From Cupriavidus sp. U2 (lineage in GTDB: Bacteria > Pseudomonadota > Gammaproteobacteria > Burkholderiales > Burkholderiaceae): DNA of 64,000 nucleotides. The notes under the pieces are model-generated. The model did no database searches. It was not told the origin of the DNA and was given only the letters and a program-made list of their open reading frames with translations. Below are positions 1 through 8,170 of this stretch, in pieces. The stretch covers positions 1 through 64,000 of the forward strand of contig NZ_RCOG02000037.1 of the NCBI RefSeq assembly GCF_009663685.2. Reading direction: 5' to 3'. Position 1 is the stretch's first letter; every line of letters starts with the position of its first letter. Position numbers and translations under genes: made by a program.

Positions 1-338
1 TGAAGGCCCATCGCAATCACGCGTCGGCACACCTCCACGTCGTTGGTCGATATACCCGCACAGATCCCATTGAATTGCTCATAGGTATGAAAGATCAAGC
101 GGTTCCCGACATCCGTACGCCCAGCGTATGTGTTTTTCCCAATCAGGTCATAACCTTGCGTTACGACTTCACGCAATGCCGGCACCTTCTCAGGCAGCAG
201 ATGCACGCCAGTGCTGACCGCTTCCATTGACCTGTCCCGCAAATCCAGAAACAACGGATAGGCGCCCAGCGACTGGAAGGCCTCGTCGTCCAGTGGACGG
301 CTGAACATGGCCTGCGCTTCTTCCAGGGAAATGCCGCA
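1..338. repeat. Direct repeat copy A (partner 726-1063)
   Basis: Bases 1-338 match 726-1063 at an offset of 725 bases. I saw one mismatch by eye, c167 against g892, which changes Val to Leu. Beyond 338 the two copies diverge, although the proteins stay alignable. Copy A is cut by the window edge, so the true repeat may be longer. Confidence 0.85.
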
Positions 339-464
339 TATCGCACGATAGGCACGCTGCAAGGATCTCTCCATCTCGCGTCGGGCCCGCGTCTCGGGAC
401 GCATGGGTCTGTGATCGGCGAGCGTGTCAAGGACCTTCCCTATGATCTTGCGGATCTCGCTCAT
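1..464 (-). CDS. Putative type VI immunity protein, second tandem copy (partial)
   Basis: The reading frame starts at ATG 464 (MSEIRKIIGKVL) and runs off the left edge still open, giving about 154 residues. From about residue 43 onward it is almost identical to the full-length protein encoded immediately upstream at 479-1201, while the first 40 or so residues differ. It is therefore a tandem duplicate whose N-terminus has diverged. It is the last visible gene of a PAAR, effector, immunity series, with only 14 bases separating it from the previous stop. No known domain is recognised. The immunity role is inferred from position: extra immunity copies behind a type VI effector are common. The C-terminus lies outside the window. 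Confidence 0.6.
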   Translation of the reverse strand, partial: MSEIRKIIGKVLDTLADHRPMRPETRARREMERSLQRAYRAICGISLEEAQAMFSRPLDDEAFQSLGAYPLFLDLRDRSMEAVSTGVHLLPEKVPALREVVTQGYDLIGKNTYAGRTDVGNRLIFHTYEQFNGICAGISTNDVEVCRRVIAMGL

Positions 465-478
465 TCGAAACCCCGGCA

Positions 479-1201
479 TCAGTCGAACTCCCGTGCGCGC
501 TCGCGGGCCATTTCTTCGAAGATCTCCCTGCCTTCGCCCACATGGCGCCAGAAACACGCTTGCCAGGCTTCCGTGGCGCCCGCCAGAAACGCCTCCTGCT
601 TGTCCTTGTCGAGCGATTCCCAGTAAGGCTCCCAATACACGTACCACCAGTACTCGATATTGCCCTGCAAGAACCCGAAGGCCGTTTCCGCCAATTCGGG
701 GAAGGCTACCCAGGGCTCCGGCGGCTGAAGGCCCATCGCAATCACGCGTCGGCACACCTCCACGTCGTTGGTCGATATACCCGCACAGATCCCATTGAAT
801 TGCTCATAGGTATGAAAGATCAAGCGGTTCCCGACATCCGTACGCCCAGCGTATGTGTTTTTCCCAATCAGGTCATAACCTTGCGTTACGAGTTCACGCA
901 ATGCCGGCACCTTCTCAGGCAGCAGATGCACGCCAGTGCTGACCGCTTCCATTGACCTGTCCCGCAAATCCAGAAACAACGGATAGGCGCCCAGCGACTG
1001 GAAGGCCTCGTCGTCCAGTGGACGGCTGAACATGGCCTGCGCTTCTTCCAGGGAAATGCCGCAGACCGAACGATAGGCGCGCTGCAAGGTTCGCTCCACG
1101 TCGCGCCGGAGCTGGCGTTGCGCCCGCTTTTCGGGATGCATGGGCAAGAGTTCGCGGAGTATTTCGAGGACCCGCTTCAGTATCTTCTGATTGCGGGTCA
1201 T
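479..1201 (-). CDS. Putative type VI immunity protein (240 aa)
   Basis: A 240-residue acidic, Trp/Tyr-rich soluble protein with no signal peptide and no recognised domain. The start is ATG 1201 (MTRNQKILKRV), which overlaps the TGA of the upstream putative effector gene by four bases (ATGA), so the two are probably translationally coupled. A longer open frame exists upstream, but it is only the Arg/Gly-rich shadow of the effector gene. Coupling to a cargo gene behind a PAAR protein, and the tandem near-identical copy downstream, are the grounds for calling it an immunity protein. That role is inferred and no immunity family was recognised. Confidence 0.65.
   Translation of the reverse strand: MTRNQKILKRVLEILRELLPMHPEKRAQRQLRRDVERTLQRAYRSVCGISLEEAQAMFSRPLDDEAFQSLGAYPLFLDLRDRSMEAVSTGVHLLPEKVPALRELVTQGYDLIGKNTYAGRTDVGNRLIFHTYEQFNGICAGISTNDVEVCRRVIAMGLQPPEPWVAFPELAETAFGFLQGNIEYWWYVYWEPYWESLDKDKQEAFLAGATEAWQACFWRHVGEGREIFEEMARERAREFD
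726..1063. repeat. Direct repeat copy B (partner 1-338)
   Basis: This is the second copy of the near-perfect direct repeat. It lies inside the full-length immunity-like gene and covers its middle portion. The sharp change from near identity to clear divergence at the 5-prime end of the genes suggests recent duplication or gene conversion rather than slow drift. Confidence 0.85.
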
Positions 1202-2076
1202 TCGAACGCCCTTTGGGCCAAGTGGTCGGCCCCGAAATATCCCATCGCTCCGAAGAGCACGCCTCCCACCAGGCCGGTAACGATCACCCCTGGCCCGGTC
1301 ACCACCCCGTAGGTCACGCCCACGGAGGCGCCTAGCTTTGCGCCGGCCACGGCGCCGGCCCATCCCCCTGCCTGCCTCAGCACTTCCTGCGAGATTGGCT
1401 TGATCGATTGCAGTTTCATCGATTCCGACGCGGCCACCTTCAGGTCATAGGCGGTGAAGAATATCCCGACGACCTGAATCACCCGCCCCACGCGTACGTA
1501 GCCCTGTGCTTGGGGAAGCGTCTCCGGATTGAATATCGCACTGGCCGGAACTGGCTTGCCATTGAGCAGAACTTCACGATCTATCCTCGCCCAATCCTTC
1601 GCCTCCAGCGTCTTTATCCTCGTGTGCGGATACTTCAGGAGGTGGCGGTCCAGATCCCGTTGAATGGCGTCTTGCGAAACGATTCTCGCGCCCGCACGAA
1701 GCGCCTTTTCAATATCGACGTACGTGACCCTTCCGTCGAGTCGAGGCGAACCACTTGGGAAAAAATCGGTCGCTGACATGTACTTGGAGAACTTGTTGCC
1801 CTTGACATGCCCCGCAATAGAAATGTTCGAGTCTGGTGCCCGATAGTTGATGCCCTTGCGCTCGGGGTTCATTTCATTTTTCAGCACATCTATGGGCAGC
1901 TTGGACTGCTCCAACGTCGCTTCATCCAGCACCTCATAAACCTTCCTGACCAGAAAGCCGTTTTGGCCGACCTCTTCCACCACCGCATAGAAAAACGCTC
2001 GCGCCGGCATCAACGGCGCCTCGAGCTCGACCCGGGACCCCTCTCGCGCGTTGGTCGCTACGTTGTACGTGGTCAT
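1198..2076 (-). CDS. Putative type VI effector with C-terminal glycine-zipper membrane segment (292 aa)
   Basis: A 292-residue protein encoded one base after the PAAR gene and overlapping the immunity-like gene by four bases. Residues 1 to about 235 form a hydrophilic region I do not recognise. Residues about 237-282 are strongly Gly/Ala/Val-rich with regularly spaced glycines (GGWAGAVAGAKLGASVG and then GVVTGPGVIVTGLVGG), the look of a glycine zipper that could insert into membranes as a hairpin. There is no signal peptide, which fits delivery by the type VI apparatus rather than Sec export. The effector role, possibly membrane-disrupting, is inferred from neighbours and this segment. A structural or adaptor role is the alternative. 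Confidence 0.55.
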   Translation of the reverse strand: MTTYNVATNAREGSRVELEAPLMPARAFFYAVVEEVGQNGFLVRKVYEVLDEATLEQSKLPIDVLKNEMNPERKGINYRAPDSNISIAGHVKGNKFSKYMSATDFFPSGSPRLDGRVTYVDIEKALRAGARIVSQDAIQRDLDRHLLKYPHTRIKTLEAKDWARIDREVLLNGKPVPASAIFNPETLPQAQGYVRVGRVIQVVGIFFTAYDLKVAASESMKLQSIKPISQEVLRQAGGWAGAVAGAKLGASVGVTYGVVTGPGVIVTGLVGGVLFGAMGYFGADHLAQRAFE

Positions 2077-2077
2077 G

Positions 2078-2674
2078 TCAACGCCGCTCCTGCTTCCAGC
2101 GCTCTAGCGCCAGCGGGCCAAAAAAGACGGACAGTGTCTGCGGGCCGTCTGTCGCGATCCTGGGGCAAAAGCCGGCCTCGTCGGTGACGCCTTGCCAGGA
2201 ATTGCCTTGCTGGTCGGATATGAAGTACGGCACGCCGGGCATGGGGGCGCCATCCTCGTCGATGCAGCGGATCTGCTCGTCATGGGCGGCAGGCGGAGGA
2301 TTCGATCCACTTCCCGCGTCCGTGGCAACGGCCGCGGCGGCCACCGCAGGCTCGGCGACGTCAGCCGCCGGTGCACTGCCCGCACTTACCTCAAGCGTGA
2401 AATCCGATTGCGATGGCATGACAAGCGGTGGCTTTGCGCAGCCGCAATAGACCCGCGCGCCGCTGACAAGCAGTTGCCTGCCCATCAGGTCGAAATTGGG
2501 TCGGCAATCGTTGAAGACCTTGCCCGTACCCTTGCAAGCCGGACATGTGGCGATGTCGCCTTCGACCCCCACGGGCTGGCCGTGATGCGTCATCATCCCG
2601 GCCCCCGATGCACAGAGCATCCCGCCGGTAGTTGTCTTGTCGCCGTTCTTCAGTGCGTATCGGATATCTGGCAT
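2078..2674 (-). CDS. PAAR-domain protein (198 aa)
   Basis: PAAR proteins cap the VgrG spike of the type VI secretion system and carry effectors. Residues about 1-95 show the expected pattern, with an early KNGDKTTTGGMLCASG, an internal GDIATCPACKG and a late SGARVYCGC. A flexible Ala/Ser/Pro-rich linker (about 100-130) follows. The C-terminal 65 residues (CIDEDGAPMPGVPYFISD, later GVTDEAGFC) resemble a transthyretin or Ig-like adaptor fold. The start is ATG 2674 with GAGGGG about five bases upstream. It is first in a tight run with the putative effector (1-base gap) and the immunity genes. No VgrG or tail-sheath genes lie in the window, so this looks like an orphan cargo island. Confidence 0.85.
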   Translation of the reverse strand: MPDIRYALKNGDKTTTGGMLCASGAGMMTHHGQPVGVEGDIATCPACKGTGKVFNDCRPNFDLMGRQLLVSGARVYCGCAKPPLVMPSQSDFTLEVSAGSAPAADVAEPAVAAAAVATDAGSGSNPPPAAHDEQIRCIDEDGAPMPGVPYFISDQQGNSWQGVTDEAGFCPRIATDGPQTLSVFFGPLALERWKQERR

Positions 2675-2794
2675 TCTGGCCCCTCGTTGAAGTGAGCGGC
2701 CATTCTGTTCAGCGCGGGATATGCCGGTAAATCGTCGAATCCTTGAACTACGAACGTCAATGCCGAAGAAGCAACGGCCCCGATAGGAAACGGA

Positions 2795-3781
2795 TCAATC
2801 CTCCGCCGACACAAACCGCTTGCGATACTCCGCCGGGGTCACGCCGACCACCCGCAGGAATGCGCGGCGCAGGGTGTCGACGCTGGAAAAACCGCACTCG
2901 GCAGCGGCCTGTTTGGGCGCGATATTGCCTTCTTCGAGCAGTTGCCGGGCGGCGGTCACGCGCGCGGCCTCGATCCAGTGTGCCGGGGTGACGCCAACCT
3001 CCTCCTGGAACAGGCGCGACAGGTGCCGCGCGCTGACGCCGATCCGCGCGGCCAGGCTTGGCACGTCGTGGGCCGCCGCCGGGTGGGCGGCTACCCAGCG
3101 TTGCAGTTCCTGCAGGGCCGAGCGGTTTGCCGCGGCGGGCGCTTCGCGGCGGCTGAACTGACCCTGTCCGCCCGGCCGCTTGAAAAACATCACGAGCTGG
3201 CTGGCCACCTTCAAGGCGATATCCCGGCCAAGGTCCTCCTCAACGAGCGCCAGCGCGAGGTCCATGCCGGCGGTCACGCCCGCCGCCGTGCGCACCTTGC
3301 CATCACGCACGTGAATCGCGTCGGCATCGACGGTCACCTTTGGATAGCGCGCCGCCAGCGCATCGGCGACAGACCAGTGCGTGGTGGCGCGGCGGCCATC
3401 GAGCAGTCCGGCCTCGGCCAGCAGGAAGGCGCCGCTGCAGACGGAACCGTAGCGCCGCGCCAAGGGCGCCGTGCGGCGGATCCAGTCAAGCACCCGGGGC
3501 TCGGCCGGCGCGTGGCCGGCATGCGGTGCACCGGCCACCAGCAGCGTGTGAAAGCGCGACGGCGAACCGCTCGCCGAGTCGTCCTCGATCACCATGTCCG
3601 GCAGCAGCCTGGCCCCCGACGACGCCGTCAGCGGCCCGCGCCGCAACGCCACCACCACCATCTGGTAAACCGTGACGCCTGCCTGGACATTGGCTTCGGC
3701 GAAAACGTCGAGCGGGCCGGATACGTCCAGCAACTGGACGCCTTCGACGGCCAGCAGGCCGATGGTACGGGTAGCGGGCAT
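2795..3781 (-). CDS. GlxA-type transcriptional regulator (DJ-1/PfpI plus AraC)
   Basis: A 328-residue regulator. Residues about 5-190 form a DJ-1/PfpI-like amidase fold with the nucleophile-elbow-like stretch SVCSGAFLLAEAGLLDG. Residues about 215-325 form an AraC-type double helix-turn-helix (GVSARHLSRLFQEEVGVTPA and then AAECGFSSVDTLRRAF). Proteins of this architecture often control catabolism of amines, carnitine or betaine, but no target is evident here. I chose ATG 3781 with GAAAGG upstream. A GTG at 3805 would add eight residues. It is divergent from the HD-domain gene at 3931, so the 150-base gap probably holds both promoters. Confidence 0.85.
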   Translation of the reverse strand: MPATRTIGLLAVEGVQLLDVSGPLDVFAEANVQAGVTVYQMVVVALRRGPLTASSGARLLPDMVIEDDSASGSPSRFHTLLVAGAPHAGHAPAEPRVLDWIRRTAPLARRYGSVCSGAFLLAEAGLLDGRRATTHWSVADALAARYPKVTVDADAIHVRDGKVRTAAGVTAGMDLALALVEEDLGRDIALKVASQLVMFFKRPGGQGQFSRREAPAAANRSALQELQRWVAAHPAAAHDVPSLAARIGVSARHLSRLFQEEVGVTPAHWIEAARVTAARQLLEEGNIAPKQAAAECGFSSVDTLRRAFLRVVGVTPAEYRKRFVSAED

Positions 3782-3930
3782 GGCGAAATGGTGCCTTTCA
3801 GGCACGGGCGGGCGGATTGTGTGAATTGTCCGGATTGTCCGGGAATGTCTTTATTCGTCGTATCACGACGATTGAAGACATGCTACTGCGAACCCTAGAC
3901 TGGAGGCAACCCAAACGAACAGGAGCCGCC

Positions 3931-4572
3931 ATGCGTTTCACCGCCGCCGACATCGCCATTCCCGACAGCCAGCTGGCCCGGGACATCACCGAACTCGTGC
4001 GCGACACCGAGTCGCCGCTGCTTTTCCACCACTCCAGCCGCGTCTACTACTGGGCCGCGCTGGCGGGCCGCAACCGGGGACTCGCATACGACCCCGAACT
4101 GCTCTATGCCGGCGCGATGTTCCACGACATGGGCCTGACCCATGCCCACAGCAGCGCCGACAAGCGTTTCGAAGTCGATGGTGCCAACGCGGCCGCCGAT
4201 TTTCTGCGCAGCCGTGGCATTGGTGAACGTGAGGTGGAAAAGGTGTGGACCGCCATCGCGCTGCACACCACGCCTGGCATCCCCGAGTTCATGGCGCCGG
4301 AGATCGCGCTGGTGACGGCCGGCGTCGAGATGGACGTGCTGGGCATCGGGTACGACACGTTTGCCGAGGCCGATCGCGAAGCCGTGGTGCATGTCCATCC
4401 GCGCACCGCCCGCTTCAAGGAAGACATCATCCAGGCGTTCTACGACGGTATCCGGTGCAAGCCCGACACCACGTTTGGCAACGTCAAGGCCGATGTGCTG
4501 GCCGACAAGGACCCGCATTTTCATCGCGGCAACTTTTGCAGCGTCATCCGCGCGTCGGCCTGGAAGGGCTGA
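3931..4572 (+). CDS. HD-domain protein, cyanamide hydratase/phosphohydrolase-like (213 aa)
   Basis: The metal-binding HD signature is present, with the first His in LLFHHSSRVYYW, the HD pair in AMFHDMGL, and a later His in AIALHTTPG. The order and spacing fit small single-domain HD hydrolases of the cyanamide hydratase-like group, whose substrates are often unknown. The start is ATG 3931 with AGGAG six bases upstream, and a longer in-frame extension lacks a ribosome site. It is divergent from the GlxA-type regulator, which may control it. The substrate cannot be read from sequence. Confidence 0.8.
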   Translation: MRFTAADIAIPDSQLARDITELVRDTESPLLFHHSSRVYYWAALAGRNRGLAYDPELLYAGAMFHDMGLTHAHSSADKRFEVDGANAAADFLRSRGIGEREVEKVWTAIALHTTPGIPEFMAPEIALVTAGVEMDVLGIGYDTFAEADREAVVHVHPRTARFKEDIIQAFYDGIRCKPDTTFGNVKADVLADKDPHFHRGNFCSVIRASAWKG

Positions 4573-4595
4573 TGCCTGCCTGCGGCATGTGCGGG

Positions 4596-5033
4596 TCAGG
4601 CAGGCTGGCGGCCGACATGGCGGTCTAACAGGTACGTCAACATCTCGCGGCTGACGGGCTTGGCCAGCACCAGGTCGATGCCTGCGGCACGGCACTTGCG
4701 GCGCGTCTTGCTATCGGCTGTCGCGGTCACCGCGATGATCGGCAGGCGACGGTCGCCCGCGCGCTCGGCATGACGAATCGCCCGCGCCAGTGTCAGGCCA
4801 CTCATGCCCGGCAGGCCGACATCGGTCAACAGCAAGTCCGCGCCGCGCTGCAGCACAGCCCAGGCATCATGGCCGTCCTCGCAGGCCACGACCTCGCATC
4901 CGCCAATGGCTCGCAACTGCTCGACAAGCACCAGCAGGCATACGGGATTGTCTTCGGCGACGACGATGCGTGGCAACGTCTGACGGGTTGCCGGGCCTGC
5001 GGCAGTCGATGCGGGAGTCGCGGTATTGGGCAC
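4596..5033 (-). CDS. Stand-alone response-regulator receiver protein (145 aa)
   Basis: A single CheY-like receiver domain spans residues about 20-140. It has the acidic pocket (VAEDN), the phospho-acceptor Asp in LLLTDVGLPGMSG, the switch Thr in IIAVTA and the Lys in VLAKPVS. No output domain follows, so it would act through protein interaction or as a phosphorelay intermediate. The sequence style resembles receiver domains of hybrid histidine kinases. The start appears to be GTG 5033 and lacks a clear ribosome site. No histidine kinase lies nearby. It converges with the HD gene, leaving only 23 bases between the two stops. Confidence 0.85.
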   Translation of the reverse strand: MPNTATPASTAAGPATRQTLPRIVVAEDNPVCLLVLVEQLRAIGGCEVVACEDGHDAWAVLQRGADLLLTDVGLPGMSGLTLARAIRHAERAGDRRLPIIAVTATADSKTRRKCRAAGIDLVLAKPVSREMLTYLLDRHVGRQPA

Positions 5034-5135
5034 GGTCGTGGTGGGTCGAAAATGCGATGACCTATTGTCAACGCGTTTGCCGCCGCGCAGGTTGCTGAAA
5101 TTTCCGCAATACCATGCAGACGCGTCTGAAATTGA

Positions 5136-6140
5136 TCACTCCACCCGGTTTTTCAGGGTCTCTCCCAACGACCACCGTCGCAGATTATCCAGGAAGATCT
5201 CGACCACGCGCGCTGCATTGCCATCCGAAAAGCCCGCGCTGTGCGGCGTGGCGATGACGTTGGGCAGCGACCAGATAGGCGAGGACGCCGCCAGCGGCTC
5301 ATGGGCAAAGACGTCCAGGTACGCACCGCCCAGTTTTTCGGCGCGCAAGGCATCGATCAGTGCCAGTTCGTCGACCACCTCACCGCGCGCCACGTTCACC
5401 AGCCGCGCCCCGGCCGGCAACCGCTGCAAGGCGGCGCGATCGACCAGCCCGCGCGTGCGATCGGTCAACGGACAAGCCAGGATCAGCCAGTCGGTATCCG
5501 GCAGGACCGCGTCGAACTGCTCGAACGTGACCGCCTGGAATCCGGCCTCCATCGCCGCGGCACGCTGTCTGACCACCGTCACCGCCAGGCCCAGCACGCG
5601 CAGCACCGCGCCGATCTGCTGCCCGATCGGGCCCCACCCAACGATGGTGGCGCGCTGGCCCTGCAGGTCCCGTGGCAGCCCGCTGCCGATCAGCGGCGCC
5701 CAGCGCGACGCCCGTTGCGCGTCGATCATTTGCGGCAAATGCCGCGCCAGCGCCAGCAGGCCAGCCAGCGCCGTCTGGGCCACTACGCCCGCATTGGCAC
5801 CCGACGACGTGGTGACCGTCACGCCGCGCTGGCGCAACTGCCCAAAGATAGCGCGATCCGCGCCTGCCGAATGCGTATGCGTCCAGCGCAGCGACGGTGC
5901 GTCAAACATCGCCGTATAGAACCGCTGCGTGGCGGGCAGGATCTCGTGCTTGGTCGATAGCCCTGTCACATCGCGCGACACAAAGGCCACGTCGGCGTCC
6001 ACGGCGCGCGGTTCGTCCACCTCGGGCACGACCACCGCCTGCCACGGCACCCCGGCCGCCGCCGTGGTCTTGTCGATGGCCGCGCGGTGCGCCTGCAAGG
6101 CAGTAGCGGACAGCAGGATACGCAGGGTCTCGGCTGACAT
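5136..6140 (-). CDS. D-isomer-specific 2-hydroxyacid dehydrogenase (334 aa)
   Basis: An NAD(P)-dependent oxidoreductase interconverting a 2-oxoacid and a D-2-hydroxyacid. The Rossmann motif GWGPIGQQIG is present, as are the catalytic Arg (NVARGEVVDE), a following acidic residue and the catalytic His (TPHSAGFS). The start is ATG 6140 (MSAETLRILL). Earlier in-frame starts lie inside the upstream tctC gene. It is last in the minus-strand block, 8 bases after tctC, and almost certainly cotranscribed with it. In this context it probably reduces or oxidises a product of the neighbouring aldolase or flavoprotein. The substrate is unknown. Confidence 0.88.
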   Translation of the reverse strand: MSAETLRILLSATALQAHRAAIDKTTAAAGVPWQAVVVPEVDEPRAVDADVAFVSRDVTGLSTKHEILPATQRFYTAMFDAPSLRWTHTHSAGADRAIFGQLRQRGVTVTTSSGANAGVVAQTALAGLLALARHLPQMIDAQRASRWAPLIGSGLPRDLQGQRATIVGWGPIGQQIGAVLRVLGLAVTVVRQRAAAMEAGFQAVTFEQFDAVLPDTDWLILACPLTDRTRGLVDRAALQRLPAGARLVNVARGEVVDELALIDALRAEKLGGAYLDVFAHEPLAASSPIWSLPNVIATPHSAGFSDGNAARVVEIFLDNLRRWSLGETLKNRVE

Positions 6141-6148
6141 GGCGCGGC

Positions 6149-7147
6149 TCAGTCCACCGTGGCGCCGGAGGCTTTCACCACGGCCTTCCACTTGACGTAT
6201 TCCTTGCGCGTAAAGTCGCCGAACTGCTTCGGCGACCCGCCCACCGGATCTGCGCCTTCACGGACCATCTGCGCCTGCAGCGACGGCAGCGCCTCGTTGA
6301 CGGCCTGGTTGACCTTGGCAATCACGTCCTGCGGCGTGCCCTTGGGTGCGAAGAAGCCGAACCAGGAACCGGCCTCGAAGCCCGGGAAGCCCTTTTCAGC
6401 AACCGTGGGCAGGTCGGGCAGCGAACGCGAACGTTTGGCGCTCGACACCGCCAGTGCGCGCAGCTTGCCCGCCTGGATATGGGGCATCACCGAAGGGATG
6501 GTTGCGAACATGAATTGCACGCGCCCCGATAGCAGGTCGTTCAGCGCATCGGCGCCCTTGTACGGAACATGCGTGGCCTGCGTGCCGATCCGCTCGGTCA
6601 GCATGAAGCCCGACAGGTGCGACGACGTGCCTACACCCGTGGAGCTGTAGTTCAGCTTGCCCGGGTTCGCCTTGGCGTACGCCACGAATTCCTCGAACGA
6701 CTTCACCGGCAGCGACGGATGCACCACCAGCACATTGGGCACGTCCGCGATCTGGACAACCGGCACCAGATCGGTCAGCGGATCGTAGTTGAGCTTCCTG
6801 TACAGCGTCTGGTTGATCGAGATCGGGCCGACCGAGTTGACCAGCATCGTGTAGCCGTCGGCGGGCGACCGCACCACGAATTCGGTGCCGATGTTGCCGC
6901 CGGCGCCCGGCCGGTTGTCCACCACGAACGATTGCTTGAAGCGTTGCGCCAGCTGCTGGCTGACGCTGCGCGCCAGCATGTCGGTGGTGCCGCCCGCCGT
7001 GAAGGCCACCACCACGCGCACCGGCCTGGTGGGATAGTCGTCGGCGCGGGCCGGCGCGGCGAGCGCCAGGCCAGCTGTCAGGGCGCAGGCCAGCAGCTTG
7101 ACGGCGGCATTGTTCCAGCGGGTATTCCGGGGCGTTGTGGGGTGCAT
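6149..7147 (-). CDS. Bug/TctC-family periplasmic solute-binding protein (332 aa)
   Basis: Tripartite tricarboxylate transporter receptors of the Bug family bind carboxylates in the periplasm. An N-terminal signal peptide (KLLACALTAGLALAAPARA) precedes the typical DYPTRPVRVVVAFTAGGTTD start. Other hallmarks are NRPGAGGNIG, GTSSHLSGFML, HVPYKGADAL and the C-terminal GGSPKQF. The start is ATG 7147 with CGGAG nine bases upstream. No TctA or TctB membrane subunits are encoded in the window, which is usual for orphan Bug receptors in Burkholderiales. Its ligand is probably the compound degraded by the surrounding enzymes. Confidence 0.92.
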   Translation of the reverse strand: MHPTTPRNTRWNNAAVKLLACALTAGLALAAPARADDYPTRPVRVVVAFTAGGTTDMLARSVSQQLAQRFKQSFVVDNRPGAGGNIGTEFVVRSPADGYTMLVNSVGPISINQTLYRKLNYDPLTDLVPVVQIADVPNVLVVHPSLPVKSFEEFVAYAKANPGKLNYSSTGVGTSSHLSGFMLTERIGTQATHVPYKGADALNDLLSGRVQFMFATIPSVMPHIQAGKLRALAVSSAKRSRSLPDLPTVAEKGFPGFEAGSWFGFFAPKGTPQDVIAKVNQAVNEALPSLQAQMVREGADPVGGSPKQFGDFTRKEYVKWKAVVKASGATVD

Positions 7148-7334
7148 GCGATGTCTCCGTTCCAGTCGTTGTCGTTGTGGTGTCTGGGATGCTTCGGTGT
7201 CGTTATCCGAAGTCTTATCGCCGGGCCGTGTTCGCCCCCCAGCACGCGGTGGGCAGCGTGGCGCGGGCGCGCGACATCATCGCCAGCGCACGCAAGGCGC
7301 CTGGCTGAAGCAAAGGGTCGATGTCGTCCGCCCG

Positions 7335-8123
7335 TCAGTCCCGGAAGCCCGGGTCAAGCCGGTCGAGCTTGCGCAGCAGCGCCGGCCATTCCATCAGGCC
7401 GTAGGGACGGCGCGTACCGGGCTGATAGTTGTTCCAGGTTTCCTCCAGTACCTCGGGCGACACCTGCTGCAGCGGCGTATTGCACGACATGGCCGCCACC
7501 TGCGAGCGGCAGGCCAGTTCCAGCCGGTGCATCCAGTTGAAGGCCTCGCCTACCGAATTGCCCACGGTCAGCGCGCCGTGGTTGCGCAGGATCAGCGCCT
7601 CGCCGCGGCCCAGGTCTGCAATCAGGGACGCCTGTTCGGCGGTGTCCAGCACCACGCCCTGGTAGTCGTGGTAGCCGATCTTCAGGAAGCGCATGGCGGT
7701 CTGGGTGATCGGCAGCAGCCCACATGCCAGCGACGACACGGCCATCGATGCCCAGCTATGCGTGTGGATCACGCAGGCCACCTCGGGGCGTGCGTGGTGC
7801 ACGGCGCTGTGGATCACGTAGCCGGCCTTGTTCACGCCATAGTTGAGCGGGCCGAAGTCGGGCGTCGACAGGATCTTGCCGGCGTGGTCCACCTTGATCA
7901 GGCATGACGCCGTGATCTCCTCGTACATCATGCCGTACGGGTTGATCAGGAAGGCGTCTTCCTCGTCCGGCACGCGCACCGAGATATGGTTGGCCATCAT
8001 GTCGGCCATGCCATACAGCTCCACCAGCCGGTAGCAGGCGGCCAGGTCCACGCGTGCCTGCCATTCCGCCTCGCTGCACTGGCCTCGCATCGAGGGGATG
8101 TTCAGCACACCGGGTTTCGTCAT
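7335..8123 (-). CDS. Class II aldolase/adducin-family protein (262 aa)
   Basis: A zinc-dependent class II aldolase-like protein. Metal ligands are visible as the two His of VIHTHSWAS and the His of ILRNHGALTVG, with a likely acidic catalytic residue in between. The family includes fuculose-phosphate aldolases, ribulose-5-phosphate epimerases and decarboxylases acting on hydroxy-oxo acids. The start is ATG 8123 with AAGGAG seven bases upstream. It follows tcuB by 47 bases on the same strand. In context it may cleave or decarboxylate a product of the TcuAB-type oxidation. The exact reaction is not readable from sequence. Confidence 0.85.
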   Translation of the reverse strand: MTKPGVLNIPSMRGQCSEAEWQARVDLAACYRLVELYGMADMMANHISVRVPDEEDAFLINPYGMMYEEITASCLIKVDHAGKILSTPDFGPLNYGVNKAGYVIHSAVHHARPEVACVIHTHSWASMAVSSLACGLLPITQTAMRFLKIGYHDYQGVVLDTAEQASLIADLGRGEALILRNHGALTVGNSVGEAFNWMHRLELACRSQVAAMSCNTPLQQVSPEVLEETWNNYQPGTRRPYGLMEWPALLRKLDRLDPGFRD

Positions 8124-8170
8124 GACGTGTCTCCTTGGTGGTTTTGGTATCTGTATGCAGTGGGTGCGGT

